The translations under genes were made by a program, and so were the position numbers. The notes under the pieces are model-generated. The model was not told the DNA's origin and made no database searches. It saw only the letters and a list, made by a program, of their open reading frames with translations. DNA of 64,000 bases, taken from the NCBI RefSeq assembly GCF_004769195.1, contig NZ_RQET01000008.1, positions 62,001 to 126,000 on the forward strand. The letters are read 5' to 3'. The stretch is from Leptospira fletcheri. GTDB taxonomy: Bacteria; Spirochaetota; Leptospiria; Leptospirales; Leptospiraceae. Shown here piece by piece: positions 21,904-30,957 of the stretch (the first letter of the stretch is position 1; each line of letters starts with the position of its first letter).

Positions 21904-21954
21904 AAATTCTTTCCCTTAACTTTCGCGGCGAATCGATGGATTCCCCACCGCGAA

Positions 21955-23277
21955 TCATATATTATCAAATCTGGAAAGTTCGGGTCGAAAGGCAAGTGGA
22001 AAAGAACCGGTAGGTCCGGATCGATTTTTAGCGACAATGATTTCCGCCGTACCCGGCTTCACACTGTCGTCCTGTTCGCCGTCCTTTCCCGTTCCACGAT
22101 AAATGAACGTGACGATGTCTGCGTCCTGTTCTATCGCTCCGGACTCCCGCAAGTCCGCGAGTTGGGGCCTCTGGTCCTTGGACCTTTGCTCGATGGATCG
22201 GTTCATCTGTGAAAGAGCCACTACGGGGCACCTGGCTTCCTTTGCGATCTGCTTCAAGGTGCGGGAAATGGACGCGACCTCCTGTTGGCGGCCTCCGTCC
22301 CGGTTTTTGGGATCGCTCATCAACTGAAGGTAGTCGACAATGATCAATCCGAGAGTTTCGTTGGTCAGAAGTTTCCGGATCCTTCCTTTGAAATCGTCCA
22401 CAGTCAGAGCGCCGGAATCGTCGATATAGATCGGAGCGGAAGTCACCCTGATGATCGCATCCAGTAGCTTGGGAGCGTCGGACTTTGTCACCTCCGACCG
22501 TTTCAGTTTATTGGATTCCACCTGCGCATATGCGCAGACCAACTTTAGAAGCAACTCCATACGGCTCATTTCCAACGAAAAGATCACCACAGGTTTGTTA
22601 TGGATTAAGGCAACGTTGGAGGCGATATTCATGGCAAGAGTGGTCTTTCCGTTACCGGGCCTGGCCGCCAATACCATCAATTCGTATTCCTTCAGTCCGG
22701 AAGTCATTTCGTCGAATTGGGTAAAGTTCGTTCGGAGTCCCTTGATCTGACCCCGACTCTGCATGATATCCTTGATGTATTCGGAAAGAGCGGCCTTGTC
22801 CTGGGAAACGGGCAATAACCCTTTGACATCCGTAGCGCGGGATACCTCGGTGAGGCTCCTTTCGATCTGGTTGAATACGGATTCGTTTTCCCCGGGCTCT
22901 TTCTGGATCATCTCCAGAGCGCTATGGAGTAATTTGGCGTACGTCCTGCGTTCGGAAAGTCGTTTGATCCTTTCCGCGTAGTACGCCAACGGATGGGAAA
23001 CGACCGTGTCCCTGTATAAGGAATAAATGTACTCGTATTCCCTTTCGGGATCTTTCAGGAGGGAATTTTCTTTTAGGAAATTTAAAACGGAAACCGGATC
23101 GATAGCGGTCCGTTTGTCCACCAAATCCACAATGGCTTTATAGATTCTGCGGTGGGTATCCTGGTAGAAATCCTCGGAATGAAGAGGAATATCTATCAGG
23201 TTTTCCGCTCCCTTTAAGAGTAAGAAACCCAAGAAGGACTTCTCGGATTCCAGTTCGAAAAGGGAGTCGGCTTGCAT
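21955..23277 (-). CDS. dnaB: Replicative DNA helicase DnaB
   Basis: 440 residues. N-terminal helical dimerisation domain (about 1-105), linker, and RecA-like motor with Walker [10 protein letters not shown] near 205, Walker [11 protein letters not shown], and the C-terminal FIYRGTG and AKNRSGPTG motifs. It forms the hexameric ring helicase at the replication fork. Downstream of rplI (13 bases), in the widespread rpsF-ssb-rpsR-rplI-dnaB order. No intein is present. Confidence 0.97.
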   Translation of the reverse strand: MQADSLFELESEKSFLGFLLLKGAENLIDIPLHSEDFYQDTHRRIYKAIVDLVDKRTAIDPVSVLNFLKENSLLKDPEREYEYIYSLYRDTVVSHPLAYYAERIKRLSERRTYAKLLHSALEMIQKEPGENESVFNQIERSLTEVSRATDVKGLLPVSQDKAALSEYIKDIMQSRGQIKGLRTNFTQFDEMTSGLKEYELMVLAARPGNGKTTLAMNIASNVALIHNKPVVIFSLEMSRMELLLKLVCAYAQVESNKLKRSEVTKSDAPKLLDAIIRVTSAPIYIDDSGALTVDDFKGRIRKLLTNETLGLIIVDYLQLMSDPKNRDGGRQQEVASISRTLKQIAKEARCPVVALSQMNRSIEQRSKDQRPQLADLRESGAIEQDADIVTFIYRGTGKDGEQDDSVKPGTAEIIVAKNRSGPTGSFPLAFRPELSRFDNI

Positions 23278-23290
23278 TCGAATTAAATCA

Positions 23291-23755
23291 TCAGCCTTCG
23301 GTAGCGGCTTCTTCCTCTTTCTTCACATGAACGGTGATGGTAGGGAAAATGCCTTCCGCCAAGCGGACTTTCAATTTATAGGATCCGAGGTTACGGATGG
23401 GTTCCGGAAATTCGATTTTGCGCTTGTCCACGTCGAAACCGTCTTTTTTCATAAGAGCGGCTACGTCGGCGGCGGTCACGGCTCCGAAAAGCTTATCTCC
23501 GCCTCCCGTTTTCACCACGATCTCGAATTCTTTTCCGTTCAAACCGGAAGAAACGGATTCCATGACTTTTTTCCGTTTCTCTTTTTTCAAGTCGGCCAAT
23601 TTTTTCTGGTGAATGGCCATTTTGGTTTTCCCCTCGTCGGCACGAACCGCCAAACGTTTGGGAAAGAGGAAATTACGCGCAAACCCGTCCGCGACTTCCT
23701 TGATGTCTCCGGCGTCGCCCAGATTGGAAACGTCTTTTTGTAAAACGACTCTCAT
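23291..23755 (-). CDS. rplI: 50S ribosomal protein L9
   Basis: 154 residues. The N-terminal rRNA-binding domain starts [21 protein letters not shown] and includes the [11 protein letters not shown] signature, followed by a long connecting helix and the C-terminal domain. Slightly acidic tail EEEAATEG. Eleven bases downstream of rpsR. Confidence 0.98.
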   Translation of the reverse strand: MRVVLQKDVSNLGDAGDIKEVADGFARNFLFPKRLAVRADEGKTKMAIHQKKLADLKKEKRKKVMESVSSGLNGKEFEIVVKTGGGDKLFGAVTAADVAALMKKDGFDVDKRKIEFPEPIRNLGSYKLKVRLAEGIFPTITVHVKKEEEAATEG

Positions 23756-23766
23756 TGATGCTCTCC

Positions 23767-24087
23767 TCAGTTGACCTTGAACGGAAGCAATCCGATACTA
23801 CGGGCTTTGCGGATTTCCCGCGCTAGGATCCTTTGGTACTTTGCGGACGTACCGGTGATTCTACGTGGAATGATTTTCCCACGATTCGTGATGAACCTTT
23901 CCAAAAGCTCGATATTCTTATAGTCGATTTGTTTTGCAAGCTCGGGGTCCGCGGTAAAACGGCAAACCTTCTTCTTGTATTTGTTCTGCTTTTTGGGCGG
24001 ACGGCCGCCTTCGTGTTCGCCGGCGATTATGCCGTCCATGGAAGCTTCTTGTCTTCCTACTTCTTCTTGTACTTCGTTCTCTGCCAT
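23767..24087 (-). CDS. rpsR: 30S ribosomal protein S18
   Basis: 106 residues. The S18 core (from [13 protein letters not shown] through [13 protein letters not shown] to [12 protein letters not shown]) is preceded by an acidic N-terminal extension of about 35 residues that shorter bacterial S18 proteins lack. Lies between ssb and rplI. Confidence 0.97.
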   Translation of the reverse strand: MAENEVQEEVGRQEASMDGIIAGEHEGGRPPKKQNKYKKKVCRFTADPELAKQIDYKNIELLERFITNRGKIIPRRITGTSAKYQRILAREIRKARSIGLLPFKVN

Positions 24088-24102
24088 TGTATGGTGTCCT
24101 CG

Positions 24103-24546
24103 TTAAAAGGGTATATCGTCGTCGTTTCCGGATCCGCCAAAGTCTTCGTGAGAAGACGAATAAGCGGTTCCGCCGGTAGCGGCCGCAGGAGAACTACCGT
24201 AGTCCCCTCCTCCGCTTTCTTTCCCGCCGATCATCTGGAAATTCTCCACGACGATTCGGATGCGGGAGGCTTTCTTGCCTTCCATGGTTTCCCAAGTGTC
24301 CTGCTTGAGCCTTCCCTCGATTACGAGTTGTTTGCCCTTTTTGCAGTATTGCTGGATGATTTCCGCCCCTTTGCCCCACGCTTCGCAGTCGAAAAAATGA
24401 GTTTCCTCTTTCTTTTCTCCGTTGGAAACGAAGGTACGGCCGTTGGCCAGGGAAAAATTCACCAGGGAAGTCCCGTTTACGGTTTTGAATTCCGGATCTC
24501 GGGTTAGGCGACCTACTAAAGTCACCCGATTGATATCGTTAGCCAT
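24103..24546 (-). CDS. ssb: Single-stranded DNA-binding protein
   Basis: 147 residues. N-terminal OB fold (MANDINRVTLVGRLTRDPE... to about 108), a Gly/Ser/Ala-rich linker, and the acidic tip DDDIPF that recruits repair and replication partners such as RecO and PriA. The ATG overlaps the end of rpsF by 8 bases, so coupled. Confidence 0.97.
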   Translation of the reverse strand: MANDINRVTLVGRLTRDPEFKTVNGTSLVNFSLANGRTFVSNGEKKEETHFFDCEAWGKGAEIIQQYCKKGKQLVIEGRLKQDTWETMEGKKASRIRIVVENFQMIGGKESGGGDYGSSPAAATGGTAYSSSHEDFGGSGNDDDIPF

Positions 24547-24814
24547 TGCGCCGGACGATCATGGAGCGGAGTAGATTTTGGTTTAATTTAAAATCCCGCT
24601 CTACTTTTTCGATGGAACTGTGATCGGCATTTACCTTAAAATGGGTAAAAGTCCCGTAGTCCTGGTGTTTGATGGGATGCCAAAGTTTTTTCTGGCCCCA
24701 ATCTTCTTCGGCGGTCACGCTGATGGAATGCTTTTTGAAGATGTCGACCACTTCGTTTTTAGCGACTTCCTTAGCGGTGGAACGCGTAATTGTAGTTATC
24801 TCGTAGTTTCTCAA
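24539..24814 (-). CDS. rpsF: 30S ribosomal protein S6
   Basis: 91 residues, S6 ferredoxin-like fold beginning MRNYEITTI with the later segment KLWHPIKHQDYG. TTG start at 24814 with GGAGAAAC before it. First gene of the long minus-strand run towards 11.1 kb. S6 of many bacteria binds its own leader; no leader structure was recognised here. Confidence 0.96.
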   Translation of the reverse strand: MRNYEITTITRSTAKEVAKNEVVDIFKKHSISVTAEEDWGQKKLWHPIKHQDYGTFTHFKVNADHSSIEKVERDFKLNQNLLRSMIVRRNG

Positions 24815-25123
24815 AAGTTTCTCCTATGGATATAAGCCCGTCTACGATCTGCGGCGGGCAGAAGAATTGGATTTTGTCCTATTTTTGGACGCTAAGGCTT
24901 ACGGTCAAGCAGGATCGGCTTTTCGGGTTTTCTCCCGCCAACGAACCTGCTTAGAAAGAAGCTTCTCGAATCCAAATTTCGTTTCCCGGACAGGAAACCA
25001 TGTCTGCTCTCCAAAATCCCCGCTTTTGCGGAGATTCCGAGAATTCCAGAAACCTCCGATCGGAGCGGAATCGAGTGTCCGTTCGAAGGGATTCGTCCAA
25101 GAATACCACATTGATCTTATATT
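24815..25123. other. Intergenic region upstream of the rpsF operon
   Basis: About 309 bases without a convincing gene. It separates the 3' end of the frameshifted membrane gene from rpsF, both on the minus strand. Frames open on the other strand have no supporting ribosome site or recognisable protein. It should hold the terminator of the upstream unit and the promoter of the ribosomal run; only a weak promoter candidate was seen. Confidence 0.6.
24880..24908 (-). promoter_or_regulatory. Possible promoter of the rpsF-ssb-rpsR-rplI operon
   Basis: On the minus strand TTGACC (24903-24908) and AAAATA (24880-24885) are spaced by 17 bases, about 65 bases before the rpsF start. The -35 is good and the -10 weak. 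Confidence 0.3.
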
Positions 25124-26288
25124 CTAAAACGAACTCTGTCCAATCCTTTCCTTTCCTTTCCGGTACGGTTCTATGTATTTACAATCTTTGCCACCTAGAT
25201 ACATGCAAAGAGATCCGTGCGTGGAAAGAATTCGGATTTCGGAGGGAATTCTTTCCTTCGACTGGAAAAACCGGGCCCGGGAAAGATTGGAACAGGCTCC
25301 CAGTTCCCGTTTCGGCGACTTGTTTATCGAGGACGTCATTCCGAGAATCAGACAAACCGAAGCGTAAACCAATGCCAAAGTCCGGACCTTGCGAAAACGG
25401 AAAAACGCCGCTAGTAAAAAAAACAGAAACGGGACGACCAGAATCAGATAGTGAATCCTAGGATAAACGATCGAAATTCCCAAGAAAGGAGGAAGAACCG
25501 CGGAGATCCAAAAAACCTCCAGGTCCTGATGTATTTTGGCCCAACGGAGCAATCGTTTTCTCTTTTGCCAAAGAAGCGCACAGAGAACAACGAATCCCGA
25601 AAATCCGAGCCAGAGAGGGCCGCCCAAAGATAGAAATTTTGCGAAGTCCGAAAGATTTCTCCCGACGTGCAAAAAGAAGCGATACGGATCGGCACGCAAG
25701 GCCCCGAAGATCGAGTTCACCGGACCGAAATCGGCGAATACCGCTCTCTCCGCGTTGGTCCAAGGGTCCTCCGGGAATCGTCCGAGTTCATGCATTCTCA
25801 AAGCATAATGTTGGAAAAAAGCGATCACACTTCTTTCCCTGTCCCAAACGGGAAAAAGAACGGAGAAGAGAACCAAGCAGATCGGAAAGAGGATAAAAAA
25901 CGAGACGAAGATCGGGTCTTTCCGGAATTTGTCGTATTTTAACTCCGGAATCTCTTTTAAAAAAACGTAAAATGCGAACAAAAAGAAGCCCAGAAAAAAC
26001 TCCGGGCGCACGTATTGCAAAAGAAACAATACCGACAAAGAAAGGTTTCGGAAAACTTTCCCCTGTCCGAAAAAGAAATAGAAGCAGATCGGCAAGACCG
26101 CCAAAAAAGCCGCCACTTTCGTAATAAAAGGCCAGGCTAAGGAATACGTAGGGTCGGAAAGTACGATCGCTCCGAACAGCAGGGAAAACGAGAGTACGTC
26201 CTTACGCGGAGAGGATCCGCAGGATCACCAACCCGCCCAAGACGGATAACAGGGCGGACTTCCATCCTTTTCTTCTTTGATTCTTCAT
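25124..26288 (-). pseudogene. GT-C type membrane glycosyltransferase-like gene broken by a one-base frameshift
   Basis: An ATG at 26288 with GAGGAAATC upstream, 15 bases after the stop of the previous gene, opens a frame of 28 residues (MKNQRRKGWKSALL..., a membrane helix ending RILSA) that stops at 26202-26204. Removing one base there joins it to a 330-codon frame continuing KDVLSFSLLFGAIVL and then many further membrane segments and a soluble tail. The long frame has no good start of its own: its first GTG (26116) lacks a ribosome site and would cut off about 55 conserved-looking residues. Reconstructed length about 387 residues; family resembles GT39/DUF-type polytopic transferases. Either a recent inactivation or a sequencing error. 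Confidence 0.65.
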
Positions 26289-26302
26289 CGATTTCCTCAT
26301 AT

Positions 26303-27664
26303 TCAATTCGCAGTCTCCAGGTCTATCCAGCCTCGTTCCCCATCTATCCGAATCTTCGTTCCGAGATCTTCCGATAAGACCGCAATTTCTCGTAAAAAGG
26401 AGCGCGCCTCTTCCCCCTCTAAGGTGCGAACCTGATGGATTGCAGTCTGGAATTTTCCGAAGATCGGAATGAGCTCCACCCGAAGCAAGTTCCCTTTTTT
26501 GATATGTAGCACCGCGATCAGGTTATGGTTCAGGTAGGAGTTCCTGCTTCCGAAAATCAGATTTCCGAGAGAATAGAATACGATCCCTTTTCCTACCCTC
26601 TCGATTCCTTGGGGAATGTGAGGATGGTGGCCGACGATGACCTGGATTCCGTTTCCTAATAAAGCCTTGGCTTGGTCCCTCTGCTCTTTCGTGGGAATCG
26701 GAGAATATTCCACTCCCCAATGTAAGGATACGATTTTGAATCCTCGGACGGGGGACTGAGAAGCCGATGGAACGGGAGCTTTGGGAGGAAGGTTCCGAAT
26801 CCTTTTTCCTTTTTTGAACGTCCGCTTCGGTTTGATCGGAATCGGAATGAGACTCCTTAGCTTAGGAGCCAAAAACTCCGGCTCGAAAAACAACACTCCC
26901 GGTTTTTCTCCGGCGTACTGCTGTTTTCCTTCCGCCACGTTCGTCGCGGAATAAACGATCAGTTTAGTTCCCTTCTTCTCCAAGGACCAAGGACCGAGCG
27001 CCTCGGCGTAATTTTTGCCGGCACCTATATAAGAAATTCCTCTTGCTTTCAGGAACTTTTCCGTTTCCGCAAGTCCTTCCGCTCCATGATCCATCGCATG
27101 GTTATTCCCCAAAAAGACAAGATCCACACCCAGATACGAAAAGGAATCCAGGTCCGTATCCTTTGCCTGAAATACGTACGCTTTTCCGACGTCCCAGGAT
27201 TTTTCCGAAACGACGGGAGTTTCCAAATTCAGCATCCGAAGATCCGCTTCGTCGAACACGGATTTCAAACCTCGGACAGGAGCGAGTTCTCCCTTGGCCC
27301 GAATGGTGTCCCGGATCCCCCAATTGAACATTACGTCTCCGCCCACCAGAACCTTTAGCAGCTCCGGATCTTCCTCTTCCTGCTGCAGAAGTTTTCCCAA
27401 GCTTTCCCGCAACTGCTCCGCGATCCCGCTTGCCGGAGGAGTCGGCTCAGAAGAGGTCGTACCGGTCTTGACTTGCTCCGTTCGAGAACATCCGAGACAG
27501 AAACAAAGCAGGAATCCGAAGATAAAAAAAGGGATCTCCGATCCGACACGACCGAGGAAAGGTTTGCGGAAAAAATTCTCCATCGCCGGAGCCAAATTCG
27601 GTCTTTCTCCGAATTTGGAAATCAGTTTTGGATCTCCGCTCTCCGCGGTTTTCCCGAGGGTCAT
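26303..27664 (-). CDS. CapA-family (PGA_cap) metallophosphatase-like lipoprotein
   Basis: 453 residues from the ATG at 27664, which overlaps the stop of the epimerase gene (ATGA). Core domain (about 110-400) carries the CapA/PgsA motifs: GGDVMFNWG, LNLETPV, LGNNHAMDHG, HWGVEYS and GHHPHIPQG, a calcineurin-like metal site. CapA proteins take part in poly-gamma-glutamate or capsule work, but many have no known substrate. An internal Met (27583) is followed by a hydrophobic stretch and a lipobox-like CLGC, so the mature protein is probably a lipoprotein and the real start could be 27583. Confidence 0.83.
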   Translation of the reverse strand: MTLGKTAESGDPKLISKFGERPNLAPAMENFFRKPFLGRVGSEIPFFIFGFLLCFCLGCSRTEQVKTGTTSSEPTPPASGIAEQLRESLGKLLQQEEEDPELLKVLVGGDVMFNWGIRDTIRAKGELAPVRGLKSVFDEADLRMLNLETPVVSEKSWDVGKAYVFQAKDTDLDSFSYLGVDLVFLGNNHAMDHGAEGLAETEKFLKARGISYIGAGKNYAEALGPWSLEKKGTKLIVYSATNVAEGKQQYAGEKPGVLFFEPEFLAPKLRSLIPIPIKPKRTFKKGKRIRNLPPKAPVPSASQSPVRGFKIVSLHWGVEYSPIPTKEQRDQAKALLGNGIQVIVGHHPHIPQGIERVGKGIVFYSLGNLIFGSRNSYLNHNLIAVLHIKKGNLLRVELIPIFGKFQTAIHQVRTLEGEEARSFLREIAVLSEDLGTKIRIDGERGWIDLETAN

Positions 27665-28587
27665 CAAGAAATTCTTTCTTGCGGAGTTTCCGAACAGAGA
27701 GCCCGGATTTCCTCCGAAATCGGGACCGCCGGATTCCACCCTAGGGAAAGCAAAGGGGTAGCGTCCAATACGAGGGAACCGAACAATCTGTCCACGATTC
27801 CTCGAAAACCGAATAGCCTTCCCGCAAAGATCATCCAACTAGGAGGAAAATAGAAGAGGCGGCTCGGAATTCCCAAGGATTCGGAAAAGAGACGGAACAA
27901 TTCCGGAGTGGAAAGGGAGAAGTCGCTTACCAAAAAGAGACCGTTTTCCGTTTTAGAATTCTTTAAAGTGAATACGATGGCATCGCAGAAATTCCTGACT
28001 CCCACCATGCTCCTTTTGTTTCGGATCCCCGAAAACGGGAGAGGGATCCCCGTCCTTACCAAGGAGACCAACCGATCCAGATTCCCTTTGGCCCCCTTCC
28101 CCACGATCAGGGGAGGTCGGAGTATGGTGAATTTCAGAGAGGAAGAACGGGATATTTCCTTCAGCAATTCTTCCGCCTCCCATTTGGTTCTGCCGTAATC
28201 GTCTTTCGGTTTGGGCAAATCCTCCGCAGTGAGAGGTTCTTCGTTGGAACTTTCCCCCAACGCTTTGATCGAGCTTACATACACGAAACGAGGAATGCCG
28301 TTTCGGACCGCGGCTTCGGCTAGGATTTTCGTGGTATCCACGTTGGCTCTTCGGAACGCAGCGGCAGGATCCGAGTCCTTTTCATGGATCACATGCGCTC
28401 TACCTCCCAAATGGAGGATGGCGTAAATCTTTTCCGACGACCAGGAAAGTTCGCCGTTCAATTCGGAAAGATCTCCCTCGGCCAAACGTTTGGAGGAAAT
28501 CGGAAGAACTTCGAACCCCGCATCTTTTAATTTAGGAAGAAGACATTTGCCCACGAATCCCGTCGTGCCCGTGACTACGATTTTCAT
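27664..28587 (-). CDS. NAD-dependent epimerase/dehydratase (WbpV/WreQ-like 4-ketoreductase candidate)
   Basis: 307 residues, extended SDR fold. NAD loop GTTGFVG (7-13), catalytic YVSSIKALGE (Ser) and YGRTKWEAE (Tyr-x3-Lys). The HLGGRAHVIHE segment resembles that of the reductases that make UDP-N-acetylquinovosamine or fucosamine precursors in O-antigen synthesis. Substrate is inferred from this resemblance only; a galE-like epimerase is an alternative. Six bases downstream of the transporter gene and coupled to the CapA-like gene. Confidence 0.75.
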   Translation of the reverse strand: MKIVVTGTTGFVGKCLLPKLKDAGFEVLPISSKRLAEGDLSELNGELSWSSEKIYAILHLGGRAHVIHEKDSDPAAAFRRANVDTTKILAEAAVRNGIPRFVYVSSIKALGESSNEEPLTAEDLPKPKDDYGRTKWEAEELLKEISRSSSLKFTILRPPLIVGKGAKGNLDRLVSLVRTGIPLPFSGIRNKRSMVGVRNFCDAIVFTLKNSKTENGLFLVSDFSLSTPELFRLFSESLGIPSRLFYFPPSWMIFAGRLFGFRGIVDRLFGSLVLDATPLLSLGWNPAVPISEEIRALCSETPQERIS

Positions 28588-28593
28588 TTTTTG

Positions 28594-30015
28594 TTATCCG
28601 AAGAGAAAAAATCCGATCAGGACGGAAACTAAACCGAGTAACCCGATGCGGATTCCGATCTTTGCCATGTCTTTGATCTCGAATCCACCGACGGCATAGG
28701 CCACGGCGTTCGGAGGAGTGGAAACCGGTAGAGACATGGCGAGAGAAGCGCCTAACGCGCTTCCCAAAACCAACTGGATCGCGTAGGCCTCGTTCCCCGG
28801 TAAAAGCAAAGCCGCTACGGGTAAAGCAAGAGGTACCAAAAGATTCGCGGTCGCGGTATTGGAGAGGAACGTGGATAGAAAAAGCCCCACCGAAAAGAAA
28901 ATTCCCAAGACCCAAAAGCTCTCGTTGGGACCGGCCTGGGATCCGATCAAGGTGCCGAACCATTCCCCCGCGCCGCTCTTTTCGATTCCTGTGCCTAGCG
29001 CGATTCCCCCCGCGACCAAAATCAGAACGTCCCATTCCAGAGAACGGATATCTCCGGAGTCCAAGATCCCGACGGCGGTAAATACCAAAAGAGGAAAGAC
29101 CGCGACCACTCCCGCAGGAATTCCGTGAAAGGACTCGCTAAACCATAAAACTACGGTTAAAAAAAACGTTCCTAAAACGAAACGCAGATTCCGTTTGGAA
29201 TCGGATCTCTCCTTCTCTCCGAAATGAAGGGTCAGCCTCAGGCCGGAACTCGCGGGAAAAGCCCTCACGATCCAAACCCAGGCGAAAAAAAGAAGCAGTA
29301 GGAGCAAAGGAATCGCGACCATCATCCAAGTCCCGAAGGAGATTTCGGCACCGTAGCCTTGGTTCTTCAGGCTCGCGAATGCGATTATATTGGGGGGAGA
29401 ACCGATCGGAGTACCGATCCCGCCCAAATTCGCGGCAAAAGGAATTCCGATCAGGATCGCTTTTCTGAAATTCTCTTCTTTAGGAAGAATTTGTAATAAA
29501 GGAAAAACTAATGCGATCATTAGAGACGTAGTGGCTGTATTGCTCATCCAGAGGGAAATTCCTGCGGTAACTATCATCAGCCCCATCAATACGTATTTCG
29601 GGGAGTCACCGAAACGAGGCAGTACTCGGTTTGCCAACCATCTGTCCACTCCGACTTTTACGCATGCCTTAGCGAGCGCGAAGCTACCGAGGAAAAGGAT
29701 CACGGCCGAGTCCGCGATGGAGGCGAGAAAAACGCTCGGAGGGGGAGACTTTTGTCCGGGACGACCGAACACCTGCAGGATTTCCCATTTTCCAGGATTG
29801 GAAAAAAGAAGGATCTCCGTCAGAATGACTAACAAGGAAGTAGCGTGACCGGGAATGATTTCGAAGATCCAGAAGCAGGCCGCTAAGAGAAAGACGAAAA
29901 ACATTCCTCCGACAGGAAATGGCAGCCATCCTTGTGCGGCGGCAAATACCGGTAAGGAGGAAAGCATTAGGGAAACGAGAAGTTTGACGGATTTATCAAT
30001 CGTAAAATTCGGCAT
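28594..30015 (-). CDS. DASS/SLC13-family sodium-coupled anion (dicarboxylate/phosphate-type) symporter
   Basis: 473 residues with about 11-12 membrane segments. It carries the two internal repeats of the DASS/CitM fold with the SNTATTSLM and SNTATANLLVP motifs and the proline-containing GTPIGSPPNIIAF loop, the sodium and carboxylate sites of SLC13 carriers. Substrate (succinate, citrate, sulfate or phosphate) cannot be read. First gene of a minus-strand group with the epimerase and CapA-like genes. Confidence 0.88.
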   Translation of the reverse strand: MPNFTIDKSVKLLVSLMLSSLPVFAAAQGWLPFPVGGMFFVFLLAACFWIFEIIPGHATSLLVILTEILLFSNPGKWEILQVFGRPGQKSPPPSVFLASIADSAVILFLGSFALAKACVKVGVDRWLANRVLPRFGDSPKYVLMGLMIVTAGISLWMSNTATTSLMIALVFPLLQILPKEENFRKAILIGIPFAANLGGIGTPIGSPPNIIAFASLKNQGYGAEISFGTWMMVAIPLLLLLLFFAWVWIVRAFPASSGLRLTLHFGEKERSDSKRNLRFVLGTFFLTVVLWFSESFHGIPAGVVAVFPLLVFTAVGILDSGDIRSLEWDVLILVAGGIALGTGIEKSGAGEWFGTLIGSQAGPNESFWVLGIFFSVGLFLSTFLSNTATANLLVPLALPVAALLLPGNEAYAIQLVLGSALGASLAMSLPVSTPPNAVAYAVGGFEIKDMAKIGIRIGLLGLVSVLIGFFLFG

Positions 30016-30040
30016 GGTAGACTAGGAAAGGCGTTACGGA

Positions 30041-30069
30041 ATTCCATCCGAAGGCAGGAATTCTGTCAA
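30041..30069 (-). promoter_or_regulatory. Possible promoter of the DASS transporter gene
   Basis: A consensus TTGACA (minus strand, 30064-30069) with TGGAAT 17 bases downstream (30041-30046), about 26 bases before the start codon in the 157-bp divergent intergenic region. Two GAATTC-containing repeats flank the spacer. Confidence 0.35.
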
Positions 30070-30172
30070 TCTAGTACGACCCCGATCCGAGGATTCAAGC
30101 TTTGCTGGCCCGGAAAAAATTGTGGTCCGGACGGCTTTCCTCGAAACAATGGCACTAGGTCCTTTTGAGCGT

Positions 30173-30943
30173 ATGTCAGAATTAGTATCCATCATCATGC
30201 CGGTCTATAACGCGGAGAAATTCATAGAGGCGAGCATCGAAAGCGTCTTACAGCAGACTTACGGCTCTTGGGAATTGATTATGGTGGACGATCTATCCAA
30301 AGATTCCAGCCGTTCCATCATGCTTTCTTACCAAAAGAAGGAGCCTAGAATCAAGGCCTTTCTCAAGGAAAAAAATTCAGGATCCGCGGATAGCAGAAAC
30401 CGAGGGATCGAAATCGCGAAGGGAAGATACGTTGCGTTTTTAGATTCGGATGACCTCTGGGATCCTCGTTTTTTAGAGGAACAGGTCCGGTTGATGCGGG
30501 AGGAAAAGGCCGCATTTTCCTTTTGCTCCTATCGTATCGTCGACGAGGAAGGCAGAGAAGTGCTGAAACCCTATATGGCGAAACGGAAAAAAATCACGTA
30601 CTGGCACAATCTACTGTATAACCGAGTGGGACTATTGACCGCCATGTATGACGCCGAAGCGCTGGGAAAAATGTACTTCGATACCGGCTTAAAAAGCCTC
30701 CGGGACGATTATGCGCTTTGGCTGGATATTCTAAAAAAGATTCCTTACGGGGTCGGTAATCCGGAAATTCTCGCCAGCTACAGGGTCAGAAAAGGGGCAC
30801 TGACTTCAAATAAGAAAAACGTAATCCTCCCGCATTTCCGGATGCTAAAGAACAGGGAAAAACTAAGCTGGTTCGCGGCAGCTTTTTATACGGGGATCTG
30901 GGGATTCGTCGCGGTTAAGAAATACTATTTCAATAAAATATAA
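30173..30943 (+). CDS. Glycosyltransferase family 2
   Basis: 256 residues. A GT-A domain begins directly at the chosen ATG (MSELVSIIMPVYNAEKF), with DDLSKDSS, the LDSDDLWDP DxD-type metal site near 98-106 and a C-terminal helical end with one hydrophobic segment. Transfers a sugar from a nucleotide donor to a lipid-linked glycan on the cytoplasmic side. The frame is open to a GTG at 30122 but family members start here. First + strand gene of the polysaccharide region, followed by a GlfT2-like gene after 14 bases. Confidence 0.85.
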   Translation: MSELVSIIMPVYNAEKFIEASIESVLQQTYGSWELIMVDDLSKDSSRSIMLSYQKKEPRIKAFLKEKNSGSADSRNRGIEIAKGRYVAFLDSDDLWDPRFLEEQVRLMREEKAAFSFCSYRIVDEEGREVLKPYMAKRKKITYWHNLLYNRVGLLTAMYDAEALGKMYFDTGLKSLRDDYALWLDILKKIPYGVGNPEILASYRVRKGALTSNKKNVILPHFRMLKNREKLSWFAAAFYTGIWGFVAVKKYYFNKI

Positions 30944-30957
30944 TTCTTTTATCCTTC

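Noticed and set aside
27664..27838. CapA-like gene starting at 27838
   Set aside because: The extra codons are antisense-like and overlap the epimerase; the ATGA overlap at 27664 or the lipoprotein start at 27583 is better.
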